The position numbers and the translations under genes are program-made. From assembly GCF_024362485.1 (NCBI RefSeq), contig NZ_CP101456.1, positions 744,001 through 808,000 on the forward strand: 64,000 bases of DNA, read 5' to 3'. Shown here one piece after another: positions 34,288 to 43,876 of this stretch (position 1 is its first letter; each line of letters opens with the position of its first letter). A model generated the notes under the pieces. That model saw nothing but the letters and a program-made list of their open reading frames with translations, was not told the origin of the DNA and did no database searches. Origin of the DNA: Natronobeatus ordinarius (GTDB lineage: Archaea; Halobacteriota; Halobacteria; Halobacteriales; Natrialbaceae).

Positions 34288-35043
34288 ATGACCGACCGAG
34301 AGGGCGATCGCGACCACCGCTTCTCCGAAGGCGCTGGCTTCGACGACCCCTACGACGAGTTCGACCTCGACCCACCGGCGCTCTCGGTCGACCCCGCGAA
34401 AGTCGACCCCGTCGACTCCCGCGTGGTGGCCGACCTGCTCGACGAGCGCCAACTCTCGACGGACGAGGTCGACGCCGAGGAACTGCTCGACGTGGGCCTC
34501 AACTACGTGGCGATCAACCGCCACGAGCAGGCCGTCGACGCGTTCGAACGGGCGGCCCGATTCGCCGACGACGACCTGCTCGCCCAAGAGGCCTGGGTGA
34601 ACAAGGGCGTCGCCCACGCCGAACTCGAGGAGTACGACGAGGCGATCGGCGCCTACCGGGAGGCCCTGCGGATCGACGACCAGAGTGAGCACGCTGCATC
34701 CGCCGAGACTAACCTGGCCTACGCGCTCTGGGAGTTCGGCGAGACCGCCCAGGCGCTCGAGCACGCCGAGCGGGCCGTCGAACTCGACGATCGGTTCCCG
34801 CAGGCGTGGTACAACCGGGCCTTCTTCCTCGCCGAACGTGGCCTCGCCGAGGAGGCGCTCCACTGCCTCGACAACGCGATCCGGCTGGGGCTTCGCAGCG
34901 CGCCGGTGCTCGAGGAGAAGGTGCGGATCCTCGAGGAACTCGGCGAGTACGACGAGGCCGAGGTGATCGCCGACGAGGCGAACGAACTGCGCGAACGGGC
35001 CGAGCAGCGGCTGATCGAAGAGCGCGAGCGAACGCACGAATGA
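34288..35043 (+). CDS. TPR-repeat protein
   Basis: 251 residues. After an acidic N-terminal 65 residues, four or five tetratricopeptide units follow (about 70-240), e.g. VAINRHEQAVDAFERAARFA, EYDEAIGAYREALRID and YNRAFFLAERGLAEEALHCL. TPR arrays mediate protein contacts; the partner is unknown. The stop overlaps the next start (ATGA), so it forms an operon with the DUF424 gene. Confidence 0.88.
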   Translation: MTDREGDRDHRFSEGAGFDDPYDEFDLDPPALSVDPAKVDPVDSRVVADLLDERQLSTDEVDAEELLDVGLNYVAINRHEQAVDAFERAARFADDDLLAQEAWVNKGVAHAELEEYDEAIGAYREALRIDDQSEHAASAETNLAYALWEFGETAQALEHAERAVELDDRFPQAWYNRAFFLAERGLAEEALHCLDNAIRLGLRSAPVLEEKVRILEELGEYDEAEVIADEANELRERAEQRLIEERERTHE

Positions 35044-35351
35044 GCACGGGATCACGGATGATCGTCTCCGAACGCGAGACCGAGAAGGGGCTGTTGGTCA
35101 CCGTCTGTGACGCCGACGTCTTAGGCGAGACCTTCGAGGAGGGTGAGCTCTCGCTCACCGTCACCGAGGAGTTCTACGGCGGCGACGAGGTCGACGAGGG
35201 TGCCGTCGTCGACAGCCTCGCCCGGGCGACGATCGCCAACATCGTCGGGACGCGCGCCGTCGACCTGGCCATCGAAGCGGACGTCATCGACGAGGAGTGC
35301 GTCCTCGAGCTGGGGGCGACACGCCACGCCCAGCTTCTGCGGCTCTACTGA
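35040..35351 (+). CDS. DUF424 family protein
   Basis: 103 residues if translation starts at ATG 35040, overlapping the TPR stop by four bases. The family-like N-terminus MIVSERETEKGLLVTVCDAD begins at an alternative ATG, 35058. DUF424 hallmarks DVLGETFEEGELSL, TEEFYGGDE and ATIANIVGTRAVDLAI are clear. The family is archaeal; association with translation has been proposed but not shown. Confidence 0.88.
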   Translation: MSTGSRMIVSERETEKGLLVTVCDADVLGETFEEGELSLTVTEEFYGGDEVDEGAVVDSLARATIANIVGTRAVDLAIEADVIDEECVLELGATRHAQLLRLY

Positions 35352-35379
35352 CCGGTTCTTCGTTTAGTAATTCGTCTTA

Positions 35380-35410
35380 ACGTGACTGTTTACGTAAGAT
35401 ATATTTATAG
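35380..35410 (+). promoter_or_regulatory. TATA box with adjacent dyad, thioesterase promoter
   Basis: atatatttatag at 35399-35410 is a strong TATA candidate 28-37 bases before the ATG at 35437. Just upstream, ttaacgt and acgtaa (about 35377-35397) form an imperfect dyad that could be an operator. Confidence 0.5.
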
Positions 35411-35436
35411 AGTATTCCTGTGAACGGACCAGTCAC

Positions 35437-35856
35437 ATGGACGTTTTCGAGCGGTTCAACGAGCAGTACCCGTTTGGCGAGCACCTCGGCCTCGAGCTCA
35501 CCCACGTCGAGGAGGGCTACGTCGAGGGCAAGATCGAACTCGAGGACCACCACTCGCTGTCGGAGACGACGGTGCTCGCCCACGGGGCGGTGCCGTTCGG
35601 GCTGGCGGACTCGCTGTCGGCCGCCGCGCTCGCGTCGGTCGAGGGGAATCCGGGGCCGACGCTCGACGTGCGCATCGACTATCTGCGACCAGCCACGGGC
35701 GATATCTACGGGAAAGCCGAGGTCGTTCGGTACGGACGCGAGACGGGCGTCGTCGAGGTCGAGGTCGTCGACGAGGACGACCGGCCCCTCGCGAAGACGC
35801 GCGGGGTCTACAAGACGAACGTGGTGAAGGGGAAGAACCCGTTCGTCGATTCATAG
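35437..35856 (+). CDS. PaaI-type hotdog-fold thioesterase
   Basis: 139 residues with the PaaI/4HBT pattern: hotdog helix VLAHGAVPFGLADSLSAAAL preceded by HHSLSETT, and the strand LDVRIDYLRPATGDIYGKAE. Such enzymes hydrolyse acyl-CoA thioesters. The HGA motif (about residue 49) aligns with the HGG of PaaI proteins, a small substitution. Alone in its transcription unit. Confidence 0.85.
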   Translation: MDVFERFNEQYPFGEHLGLELTHVEEGYVEGKIELEDHHSLSETTVLAHGAVPFGLADSLSAAALASVEGNPGPTLDVRIDYLRPATGDIYGKAEVVRYGRETGVVEVEVVDEDDRPLAKTRGVYKTNVVKGKNPFVDS

Positions 35857-35962
35857 GACGACGGAGCTGGCGGGCGATGCGGCCGGAGCGGAGTCCGCGA
35901 GCGGTTGGATAGCGCGTCTCACGACCACGAACGTTTTTGTCGTACACGTTCTTCGAGAAGCC

Positions 35963-36784
35963 ATGCACTCCAGCCTGACACGTACGCTCGAGCGATTCCG
36001 ACAACCAGAGTACACTGGCGAGAACCGATGTGTCCCGTGTACGGTCGTCAACGTCGTCATCGCCGTCGCGGTCGCGATTCCCATCGGAGTCGTCGCCCCG
36101 GCGGTGGGCGCCGCCGCCCTCGTCTTCTCGCTCGCGGCGATCTACCTACGAGGCTACCTCGTTCCCGGGACGCCGGCGCTGACGAAGCGATACTTCCCCG
36201 ACTGGCTGCTCGCGACGTTCGACAAGGGCCCCGAGGTGGGACTGGAACTCGAGGAGGCCGACGACGTCGCGACCGACGACGGACCCGTCGATCCCGAAGC
36301 GCTCCTCCTCGAGCACGGCGTCATCGCCCCCTGTGCGGACGTCGACGACCTCTGTCTCGACGACGAGGTCCAGACGGAGTGGCGAGCCCGGATCGAGGCG
36401 TTACGCGACGGCGACCGCGAGGCCCAGGTCGCCGACTTCCTCGAGGTCGAGGCGGAACCGCTCACGATGCAATCCTCGAGCGACGTCGTTATCGTCCGGG
36501 TGAACGGTCGCCTGGGCGGGCGCTGGGAGTCCGAAGCCGCGTTGCTCGCTGATCTGGCGGGGCTGGACGTCCTCGCCGACCGCATCCCCGGCTGGGAGTC
36601 GTTCGATCTCCGCGAGCGGAGCACGGTCACGAGCGGGCTGCGGGCCTTCGCCGACGTCTGTCCGGCCTGTGACGGACCGCTCTCGCTCGACGAGGAGACC
36701 GTCGAGTCCTGCTGTCGGTCACACCAGGTGTATGCGATCACCTGTGACGACTGCAGCCAGCGCGTGCTCGAGATCAGCCAGTAG
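35963..36784 (+). CDS. Haloarchaeal membrane protein with C-terminal zinc-ribbon
   Basis: 273 residues. The N-terminus reads FRQPEYTGENRCVPCTVVNV, followed by two membrane helices (about 27-65); the CxxC next to the membrane is notable. A soluble acidic domain (80-210) precedes a C-terminal zinc ribbon CPACDGPL...CC...CDDCSQRV. I recall the PEYTGENRCxPCT motif as recurrent in haloarchaea, but no function is known to me. Possible redox or metal sensing at the membrane is speculation. Confidence 0.65.
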   Translation: MHSSLTRTLERFRQPEYTGENRCVPCTVVNVVIAVAVAIPIGVVAPAVGAAALVFSLAAIYLRGYLVPGTPALTKRYFPDWLLATFDKGPEVGLELEEADDVATDDGPVDPEALLLEHGVIAPCADVDDLCLDDEVQTEWRARIEALRDGDREAQVADFLEVEAEPLTMQSSSDVVIVRVNGRLGGRWESEAALLADLAGLDVLADRIPGWESFDLRERSTVTSGLRAFADVCPACDGPLSLDEETVESCCRSHQVYAITCDDCSQRVLEISQ

Positions 36785-36867
36785 CGTCGCCCGACACCCG
36801 TCCCTGCGACCGGAGACGCGCGTCGCGACCGAAGGAGTGTTTTGCCTGCGGTCCCTCGTATCCGGTA

Positions 36868-38115
36868 ATGAGCCAGCAGAACGTCGGGTCGCTCGACGTC
36901 GAGGCGATCCGGGCCGAGTACCCGATCCTCGAGCGGGAATTTGACGGGACTCCCCTCGTCTATCTCGACAACGCGGCGACGACCCACACGCCGGAGCCAG
37001 TCGTCGAGGCGATGAGTGACTACTACCGCACCTCCAACTCGAACGTCCACCGGGGCATCCACCAGCTCAGTCAGGAAGCCTCCATCGCGTACGAGGACGC
37101 CCACGACCGGGTGGCCGACTTCATCGGCGCGAGCGGCGAGCGCGAGGAGATCGTTTTCACGAAGAACACCACGGAGAGTGAGAACCTGCTCGCCTACTCG
37201 TGGGGGCTGAACGAGCTCGGCCCCGACGACGAGGTCGTCCTCACGGAGATGGAACACCACGCCTCGCTCGTCACCTGGCAGCAGATCGCCAAGCGAACGG
37301 GTGCGAGCGTGAAGTACATCGAGGTCGACGAGACCGGTCGATTGGACATGGAGCACGCCCGCGAGTGCATCACCGACGACACCGCGCTCGTGAGCGTCGT
37401 CCACGTCTCGAACACCTTGGGCACCGTCAACCCCGTCGCCGAGCTCGCCGACCTCGCCCACGACCACGGCGCGTACATCTTCGTCGACGGCGCCCAGGCC
37501 GTTCCGACCCGCCCCGTCGACGTCGAGGCCATCGACGCCGACTTCTACGCCTTCTCCGGGCACAAGATGGCCGGCCCCACCGGCATCGGCGTCCTCTACG
37601 GAAAGAAGAAGCTGCTCGAGGAGATGGAGCCCTACCTCTACGGCGGCGGCATGATCCGCAAGGTCACTTTCGAGGACTCGACCTGGGGCGACCTTCCCTG
37701 GAAGTTCGAGCCCGGCACGCCGCCAATCGCCGAAGCCGTCGGCCTCCACGCCGCGGTCGACTACCTCGAGGAGCTCGGGATGGAGCGAGTCCGCGCCCAC
37801 GAAGAGGAGCTCGCCGCCTACGCTTACGACCGCCTTGCCGAGGAGGGCGACGTCGAGATCTACGGCCCCGAACCCGGCGCAGAGCGCGGCGGCCTCGTGA
37901 GCTTCAACCTCGAGGGCGTCCACGCCCACGACCTCGCCTCGATCATGAACGATCACGCCGTCGCCATCCGCGCCGGCGACCACTGCACTCAGCCGCTGCA
38001 CGACAAACTCGGCGTGGCCGCGTCGGCGCGGGCCTCGTTCTACGTCTACAACACTCACGAGGAGGTCGACGCGCTCGTCGAGGCGCTCGACGATGCACGG
38101 CAGCTGTTCGCCTAG
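36868..38115 (+). CDS. sufS: Cysteine desulfurase SufS
   Basis: 415 residues, full length. Group II class V aminotransferase features: YLDNAATTHTP, the catalytic region EMEHHASLVTW, PLP lysine Lys233 in FSGHKMAGPTG and the active-site Cys373 in RAGDHCTQPLHDKLG. It takes sulfur from cysteine for Fe-S cluster assembly. No other suf genes lie in the window; haloarchaeal sufBCD is often elsewhere. Confidence 0.94.
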   Translation: MSQQNVGSLDVEAIRAEYPILEREFDGTPLVYLDNAATTHTPEPVVEAMSDYYRTSNSNVHRGIHQLSQEASIAYEDAHDRVADFIGASGEREEIVFTKNTTESENLLAYSWGLNELGPDDEVVLTEMEHHASLVTWQQIAKRTGASVKYIEVDETGRLDMEHARECITDDTALVSVVHVSNTLGTVNPVAELADLAHDHGAYIFVDGAQAVPTRPVDVEAIDADFYAFSGHKMAGPTGIGVLYGKKKLLEEMEPYLYGGGMIRKVTFEDSTWGDLPWKFEPGTPPIAEAVGLHAAVDYLEELGMERVRAHEEELAAYAYDRLAEEGDVEIYGPEPGAERGGLVSFNLEGVHAHDLASIMNDHAVAIRAGDHCTQPLHDKLGVAASARASFYVYNTHEEVDALVEALDDARQLFA

Positions 38116-38154
38116 AATCGTCCCCGCGTAGCGGCCCGACCGCCTCGGTCGGCC

Positions 38155-38448
38155 TCAGAGCCGACCCAGTCGGATCTCGTCGTCCGTGATCGATTCGACG
38201 TTCGACTCGTCGAGTTCGTAGGTCTCCTCGTCGGCATCGCCCCAGCCGAGTTTCGACCTGATCGTATCGGTCACGCCCGGATCGGGGTTGACGTGGACGG
38301 TCGATCCGTGGACGTGCTCGACGATTCCGATCGCTTCGCCATCGGCGTTGACGACTCGCTTTCCTTCGTCGTGGTCGCTGAAGTGAGCGCACATACAGTG
38401 ACCGTCGTCGTCGAGCGGCGTAATCGTCTCACCTACATCTGCCGGCAT
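38155..38448 (-). CDS. PRC-barrel-like small protein
   Basis: 97 residues. The section GKRVVNADGEAIGIVEHVHG with HVNPDPGVTDTIRSKLGW and the closing ITDDEIRL matches the haloarchaeal PRC-barrel pattern of about 80 residues. An N-terminal HCMCAH stretch could bind metal. PRC-barrel proteins act in RNA processing and, in archaea, in cell division (CdpB), but this one is too short and divergent to assign. Confidence 0.7.
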   Translation of the reverse strand: MPADVGETITPLDDDGHCMCAHFSDHDEGKRVVNADGEAIGIVEHVHGSTVHVNPDPGVTDTIRSKLGWGDADEETYELDESNVESITDDEIRLGRL

Positions 38449-38495
38449 GGCGTCGTCCGCCGTGATACTCGCGAGTCAGCAACGGGATCGATTGG

Positions 38496-39125
38496 TTAGG
38501 AGTCCGTCGGCACTCGCTCGAGGCGGGTTCGCGGGAAGACGTACACTTTGAGCGACTCTGGGACGGGGCCGTGGCGCCGTACGCTGGCGTGAGGGTAGAT
38601 CGCACCGACGACGGGCACGTCGGGATCGTAAGTTTCGTTCGTGCCGTACTCGGCGACGGTGCAGTCGGCCTCCCGGATCTGGACGTGGTCGGCCCGAAGA
38701 TCGGACGCGTCGACGACGGTCAGGCGGGAACCGGTCTCGCGGTCTCTGACCGTATCGCCCGGGGAGATCGCGTGGTCGTCGCAGTAGACCGGCTCCGGGG
38801 TTCTCTCGTCGACGAAAACGGCCGTCTCACAGTCGTGGCACTCGAGTGCGAGCTGTCCGGGCGGCGGGGTTCGCCCCTCCGTGATCTCGATAGCTACCCG
38901 GCGGAGGTGTTTACAGCGGACGTTCCGGAAGACGTGGTCGGGACAGGTACACCGTCCCGCCTCCACGTCGATCAGGTAGGTGGCTCCGCTGCCCGACTCG
39001 ACCTCGTAGAGGCCGTCGCCGAGCGCCAGCACGGACATCGGTTCGACTCGAGCCCGGCGCGACCGCTCGTCGAGGTGGCCGTCGGCGGGCGAAAGCGGTG
39101 CTTTCGGTGACGCGTGTGTGTTCAT
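38496..39125 (-). CDS. SWIM zinc-finger protein
   Basis: 209 residues. A SWIM motif CxCx(n)CxH is seen as CTCPDHVFRNVRCKHLRRVA after YEVESGSGATYLIDVEAGRC. A second zinc ribbon CHDC...CDDH (about 115-140) and a C-terminal beta-rich domain follow. SWIM domains bind DNA or proteins and occur in recombination-linked factors. Downstream and convergent to sufS-side genes; role unknown. Confidence 0.85.
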   Translation of the reverse strand: MNTHASPKAPLSPADGHLDERSRRARVEPMSVLALGDGLYEVESGSGATYLIDVEAGRCTCPDHVFRNVRCKHLRRVAIEITEGRTPPPGQLALECHDCETAVFVDERTPEPVYCDDHAISPGDTVRDRETGSRLTVVDASDLRADHVQIREADCTVAEYGTNETYDPDVPVVGAIYPHASVRRHGPVPESLKVYVFPRTRLERVPTDS

Positions 39126-39306
39126 GGGGTGCGTCCTCGGTGGTGAGCGTTCGATCGGCTGTTCGAACGTGGTAGGGGCTCGAGCGGCCTAAACGTCGCG
39201 CCCGTCGATAGCGCAGACCGTCACCGCTGACGACCTGTCGAGTCGGCGGCCGAACGGCGCCGCCCTTCGAAGCGCTTTTGTCCGGGCCGGAGAAATCCGG
39301 GATACA

Positions 39307-39534
39307 ATGCTCGAGCGGGAGCGAATCATCGAAATCGTCGTCGCCGTCTCCGCCGTCTTCCTGATGCTCGGAGTCATGATCGGCATCGGGCTCAACTACG
39401 GGGGAGCAGACAGCACGCTCTCCCCGGCGGGCGGCGAGTTACTCGTCGGGGCGATCGTCGGCTTCATCCTCCTGTTGACGCTCGTCGGCGTCGGGCTGGC
39501 GTTCGCGCTGAACGATCCCGAGAACGCGAGCTAG
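39307..39534 (+). CDS. Small two-helix membrane protein
   Basis: 75 residues: LERERIIEIVVAVSAVFLML begins the first membrane helix, GELLVGAIVGFILLLTLVGV the second, with a short polar loop and an acidic end. The layout (start MLERERIIEI) is conserved among haloarchaeal small membrane proteins as far as I recall. No function known. Confidence 0.75.
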   Translation: MLERERIIEIVVAVSAVFLMLGVMIGIGLNYGGADSTLSPAGGELLVGAIVGFILLLTLVGVGLAFALNDPENAS

Positions 39535-39625
39535 TACTCCGCCAAGCGTCGGTCGGTCCGTCGCCGACCTCGTTCTCCTCGAGGCGACGGCCGACGGCCG
39601 TTTCACCCGGACTGCGACCGAGTTA

Positions 39626-41137
39626 TCAGAGCTCGTAGAGCTCGCCGAACTTCTCGTCGACGTACTCGAGGAAGTAGTCGGCCGTGAGGGGTTCGCCCGT
39701 CGCGACCTCGATCAGCTCCTCGGTGGGGTAGCGCTGGCCGTGGCGGTGGACGTGGTCGGTCATCCACTCCCACAGCGGCTCGAACTCCCCGTCGCGAACG
39801 AGGCCGTCGACGTCGAGGTCCTCGCGCATCGCGGCGTCGAGCTGGGCGGCGAGAACGCTCCCGACGGTGTAGCCCTGGAACTTCGCGAAGCTGTACGACC
39901 AGTGGGTGTCTTGCAGACAGCCCTCGGCGTCGGTCTCGGGAGTCACTCCCAGGTACGCTTCCATCTTCTCGTTCCAGACGCGCGGGATCTCCGAGACCTC
40001 GAGCTCGCCCTCGACGAACGCCCGGTCGATCTCACACCGGAGGATGATGTGGAGGTGGTAAGTCAGCTCGTCGGCCTCCACGCGGATCAGGTTCTCCGGA
40101 TAGATCCGGTTGACCGCGGCGTAGGCCTCCTCGACCGTGACGTCCTCGAGGTGGGGAAAGTGCGCTTTCATCGTCGGCAAGAATAGCTCCCAGAACGCCC
40201 GCGACCGACCGACGTGGTTCTCCCAGAACCGCGACTGGGATTCGTGGACGCCCGACGAACGCGGCGAGCCCAGCGGCGTGCCGTACTCGTCTTTCGGGAG
40301 GCCGAGCTGGTAGGTCGCGTGGCCGAACTCGTGGATCGTCGCCGTCAGGGCGTCGATAGGATCGTCTTCTTTGAACCGCGTGGTGATCCGGGCGTCGAAC
40401 TGGTTGCCCGACATGAACGGGTGCGGCGCGGTGTCGAGCCGGCCGTGTTCGCGCGGATAACCGAGCAGGTCGAGGGCGTCCTCAGAGAGCGCGCGCTGGG
40501 ACTCCTCGTCGTAGCTGTGGCCCGAAAATGGCGAGGGGAGCTCGCGGCCGTCCTCGCGGATCTCCTCGATCAGCGCCACGAGATGCTCGCGAAGTTCGGC
40601 GAAGATCTCCTCGACGCGCTCGAGCGGGAGGTACGGCTGACTGTCCTCGTAGAGCACCCGGTAATGGTCGCCGCCGGGGTCGATCGCGGCCGCCCGTTCG
40701 CGGTTGAGATCGATCAATTGCTCGAGCGCCGGCGCGAAGTGGTCGAAGTCGTCCGCCGCCTTCGCCTCCTGCCAGACCTGCTGGCTCTCGACCTGGTGAG
40801 CCGAGAGCTGCTCGATCAACTCGGCGGGCACCTCGGCGGCCCGTTCGTACTCCCGGCGGAGTTCGCGGACGACGGCGGCCTGCTCCTCGGTCAGCGACTC
40901 GTCTTCCAGGGACTGGAGCCACTCGCCCACCTCGTCGTCGACGAGCAGATCGTGGCCCAGCGACGAGAGCGTCGACAGCTGCTGGGCTCGAGCCGGCGTT
41001 CCGCCCTCGGGCATCATCACCCGCTGGTCCCACGCGAGGACCATCGAAGCCATCCGGACGTTTCCGAGTTTCCTCGCTCGCTCGAGGAGGCTGGCGTACG
41101 CCTCCGGGGAATGCTGTGTGTTGTCAGTAGACGCCAT
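39626..41137 (-). CDS. M32-family metallocarboxypeptidase (first copy)
   Basis: 503 residues. Zinc site HEFGHATYQLG with downstream GVHESQSRFWENHVGRS (the M32 HES motif) and the C-terminal GYTVGSVLAAQLDAA. M32 enzymes release C-terminal amino acids from short peptides and are all-helical cytoplasmic dimers. A paralogue is encoded at 62422-63939. Lies 49 bases behind a short-chain dehydrogenase on the same strand, possibly one transcript. Confidence 0.94.
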   Translation of the reverse strand: MASTDNTQHSPEAYASLLERARKLGNVRMASMVLAWDQRVMMPEGGTPARAQQLSTLSSLGHDLLVDDEVGEWLQSLEDESLTEEQAAVVRELRREYERAAEVPAELIEQLSAHQVESQQVWQEAKAADDFDHFAPALEQLIDLNRERAAAIDPGGDHYRVLYEDSQPYLPLERVEEIFAELREHLVALIEEIREDGRELPSPFSGHSYDEESQRALSEDALDLLGYPREHGRLDTAPHPFMSGNQFDARITTRFKEDDPIDALTATIHEFGHATYQLGLPKDEYGTPLGSPRSSGVHESQSRFWENHVGRSRAFWELFLPTMKAHFPHLEDVTVEEAYAAVNRIYPENLIRVEADELTYHLHIILRCEIDRAFVEGELEVSEIPRVWNEKMEAYLGVTPETDAEGCLQDTHWSYSFAKFQGYTVGSVLAAQLDAAMREDLDVDGLVRDGEFEPLWEWMTDHVHRHGQRYPTEELIEVATGEPLTADYFLEYVDEKFGELYEL

Positions 41138-41186
41138 ATTTCGTCTCGAAACACTCGACGACGGATAGTAAATCCTCGGACGTGGG

Positions 41187-41927
41187 TCAAAAGCCGGTGA
41201 ACTTGTCCCGTCGGTAGAGGTCGAGTTCGGTTACCGAGGAGTGCTCGCGCGTCGCGGCGAACGCGATCGCCTCGGCGACCTCCTCGGGTTCGGTGACCTC
41301 GCCTTCCTCGAACCGCTCGGCGAACGTGTCGCCGTCGGTCGTCTCGAACTCAGAGCGCACCTCGGAGGGGTTGACGATCGTGACGCCGACGCCGTCGTCG
41401 CCCACCTGCGCGGCGACGCTCTTGGCGAAGCCGCGGACCCACCACTTCGTCGCCGCGTAGACGGGGTTGAACGGCCGCGGGTACTGGCCGGCGAAGCTCC
41501 CGACGAAGAGCAGGTGCCCGCCCTGCTCGCGGACGTGTGGGATCGCCGCTCGCGTCGCGTAGAAGACGCCGTCGAGGTTCGTCTCCTGCATCAGCCGATA
41601 GTCGTCGGTCGCCATCGTCTCCACGTCGCTTCCTCGACCGAGCCCGGCGTTGTTCACCAGCACGTCGAGCCTCCCGACGGTCTCGACCGTCTCGGAGACG
41701 AGCGCCTCGACCTGCGTCTCCTCGCGAACGTCCGTCGGCACGACGAGCGTCTCGACGTCGTGGTCGGCCTCGAGTTCGGCCGCCAGCTTCTCGAGTCGCT
41801 CCTCGCGACGGGCCGCGAGCGTCACGGTCGCTCCCTCGGCGGCGAGCGCCCGACAGGTCGCCGCGCCGATGCCCGCGCTCGCGCCGGTGACGATCGCTGC
41901 CTGGCCCTCGAGTCGTTTCTCTGCCAT
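41187..41927 (-). CDS. Short-chain dehydrogenase/reductase
   Basis: 246 residues. Rossmann motif TGASAGIGAATCRALA, NNAGLG, Ser in FVGSFAG and the catalytic YAATKWW (YxxxK) are present. The basic residue after the first strand (AARREERLEK) points to NADP(H). Resembles YdfG-like 3-hydroxy acid dehydrogenases; substrate undetermined. Confidence 0.9.
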   Translation of the reverse strand: MAEKRLEGQAAIVTGASAGIGAATCRALAAEGATVTLAARREERLEKLAAELEADHDVETLVVPTDVREETQVEALVSETVETVGRLDVLVNNAGLGRGSDVETMATDDYRLMQETNLDGVFYATRAAIPHVREQGGHLLFVGSFAGQYPRPFNPVYAATKWWVRGFAKSVAAQVGDDGVGVTIVNPSEVRSEFETTDGDTFAERFEEGEVTEPEEVAEAIAFAATREHSSVTELDLYRRDKFTGF

Positions 41928-42143
41928 ATCGGGTCGTCGGCGGCCGGGGAGTTGGCCTTTTCGGCGCGTCCGATCGGCTCATGGCAGGTATCGGGCCGTC
42001 TGCACTTGTGGAGACGGCGTTTGGGAGGGGAGTGAGTCGATCACTGCAGGGGGGCGACTACCGGGATTCGTGTGGCTGGCGCCGCCTCGTCGACCGTGAC
42101 CGCCTTCGGAACGACAAAGACCCCCCGCCGTCTCGTCTGGGAT

Positions 42144-42872
42144 ATGCCTGCAGCAGTCGTCACTGGTTCCTCGAGAGGGATTGGCCGCGCGATCGCACTC
42201 CGGTTCGCCGCGGACGGCTACGACGTCGCCGTGAACTACCACTCGAGTGCGGACGCGGCCGCGGCGGTCGCCGACGAGGTCCGCGATCGGGGACAGGACG
42301 CGATCGTCGTCGGCGCGGACGTCGCCAACCCGGACGACGCCACCCGCCTCGTCGAGGAAACCGTCGACGCCTTCGGCGGCGTCGACCACGTCGTCAACAA
42401 CGCCGGGATCGACCAGCACGTCTACACCGCCGACCTCGAGCCCGCCGACTTCGATCGAATCATGGACGTGAACGTCAACTCCGCGTTCGCCGTGACGAAG
42501 GCGGCGCTGCCGTACCTCGAGACCTCGACGGACGATCCCTCGGTGGCGAACGTCTCCTCGATCCTCGCCCACACCGGCGCACCGATCGAGTGTCACTACG
42601 CGGCCTCGAAGGGAGCGCTCATCTCGCTGACGCGGAGTCACGCCGCTGACTTCGCACCCGAGATTCGGGTGAACGCGGTCGCGCCGGGCCACGTCGAAAC
42701 GGACATGACGGGCGACCGGACGCCCGAGGAGAAACGCGAGGAGCTGGCGGCGATTCCAGTGGATCGCTACGGTCAGCCCGAAGACATCGCCGACGCGGTC
42801 GCCTACCTCCGCGACGCGACGTTCGTCACCGGCGAGACGCTGAACGTCAACGGCGGCGAGCTGATGTGCTGA
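42144..42872 (+). CDS. Short-chain dehydrogenase, FabG-like
   Basis: 242 residues from ATG 42144. TGSSRGIGRAIALRFAADGY, NNAGIDQHV, the catalytic Ser in NVSSILAHTG and YAASKGALI (YxxxK), then APGHVETDMTG and a closing TGETLNVNGGELM. This closely follows 3-oxoacyl-ACP reductase. Archaea lack classical fatty-acid synthesis, so acetoacetyl-CoA or another ketone is the likely substrate. Confidence 0.88.
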   Translation: MPAAVVTGSSRGIGRAIALRFAADGYDVAVNYHSSADAAAAVADEVRDRGQDAIVVGADVANPDDATRLVEETVDAFGGVDHVVNNAGIDQHVYTADLEPADFDRIMDVNVNSAFAVTKAALPYLETSTDDPSVANVSSILAHTGAPIECHYAASKGALISLTRSHAADFAPEIRVNAVAPGHVETDMTGDRTPEEKREELAAIPVDRYGQPEDIADAVAYLRDATFVTGETLNVNGGELMC

Positions 42873-43029
42873 GCGGGTGAAGAGAGTCAGCCGTCCACGC
42901 TGGGCAGTTCGGTTTCGTGTGGTGGTGAGGGTGACTCCATGAGAATCCCGCTGAAATCCCTGGAGCGTGAAGTACGTCAGGGAGTTCGGAAGGTCGATCT
43001 ATCAACCGTTTTGTCCGACGGTATTACCG

Positions 43030-43395
43030 TCATTCCAGCACTTCGAGGAACACTGCGGCCGCGTCGTCGTCCCGAGTTACGTACGCACCGGACGAAAACT
43101 CGTCGTCACCCTCATACCACGGTAGTTCATCGAATTGATCAGTTACCGCTTCTCGTTCCTCTTCGTCGAGTCGCTGCGTCGCCGTTGCGTTCGTCTCAAT
43201 CGCTTCGACCACGACCTCTTTGATGACTCCCTCAATTTTTGGGTCGTCAACGCTTGTCGTCGATGCCTCAGGTGGAGCGGTGTCGTACGGATGGGCAACG
43301 ACGGAAGTGGGGCCGTCTTCAAAGTCGTTGTTTCCGAGACAGCCTGCGAGAACCACTCCGCAAGCGGTGGTCGTGAGAAGCGTTCGTCGATTCAT
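43030..43395 (-). CDS. Small putative lipoprotein
   Basis: 121 residues from ATG 43395. MNRRTLLTTTACGVVLAGCL is a lipoprotein signal with lipobox LAGC and an Arg pair suggestive of Tat export. The mature part is acidic, with no recognised domain. Codon usage is less GC-rich than in housekeeping genes. A hairpin gacggt/accgtc overlaps its stop (43017-43031). The 157 bases between it and the dehydrogenase contain only a short unsupported frame. Confidence 0.6.
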   Translation of the reverse strand: MNRRTLLTTTACGVVLAGCLGNNDFEDGPTSVVAHPYDTAPPEASTTSVDDPKIEGVIKEVVVEAIETNATATQRLDEEEREAVTDQFDELPWYEGDDEFSSGAYVTRDDDAAAVFLEVLE

Positions 43396-43876
43396 AGTGT
43401 CATATCGAGCTCCTTCCGTATATCTTCGATGAAGACGCCTCCTACCCATACAACCATTGGTTGTTTCCAAATGATATAAACCTTCTGAAATTTGTAGATG
43501 TGCATTATATAATAGACCAATATAGTAAATATTTCCAGAAGATAATACTGATACAGATTTCTTATTGTGTGTTGAAACACTCGATATTGGTTAGAGACAG
43601 AGGGTATTATAGAATTATATCCATGGCGTTGTTTTCAACTCTCTTTCGATGAACCACCTGATACGTAGATGTGCGTACTGACCGATGAAGGTGCTGCCAG
43701 ATACGATTAGTATTTGAACTGGTGTGCAAGATTCAGGGCGCGAGTCTTATATGGGGCGCTGGTTTCACTCGGACGACCCTGGCACAGCGGCGACTGCGGC
43801 TGTCAGCTCGAACAGTGTCCACGGCTATCGTCACAACACCAGAAAGTATACCCGATATTCAAATAACTGAACACGC
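43396..43876. other. AT-rich noncoding island
   Basis: About 480 bases without a credible gene. From 43470 to 43660 the sequence is extremely A/T-rich compared with the window. Opposed short frames there are rich in Ile, Tyr and Phe, unlike haloarchaeal proteins. An imperfect inverted pair, cttctgaaat and atttccagaag, lies at about 43483-43546. The right end contains gatattcaaataac, a possible TATA for the gene at 43877. It may be the scar of a lost mobile element. Confidence 0.4.

Noticed and set aside
42939-43223. A 94-codon plus-strand frame beginning MRIPLKSLEREVRQGVRKVD
   Set aside because: Most of it is antisense to the lipoprotein gene and turns into Arg/Thr/Leu-rich nonsense; no start context or family.
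43392-43652. Overlapping opposed frames of about 60 codons in the AT-rich island
   Set aside because: Encoded peptides are rich in Ile, Tyr and Phe and lack acidic residues, unlike any haloarchaeal protein; stop-poor only by chance.
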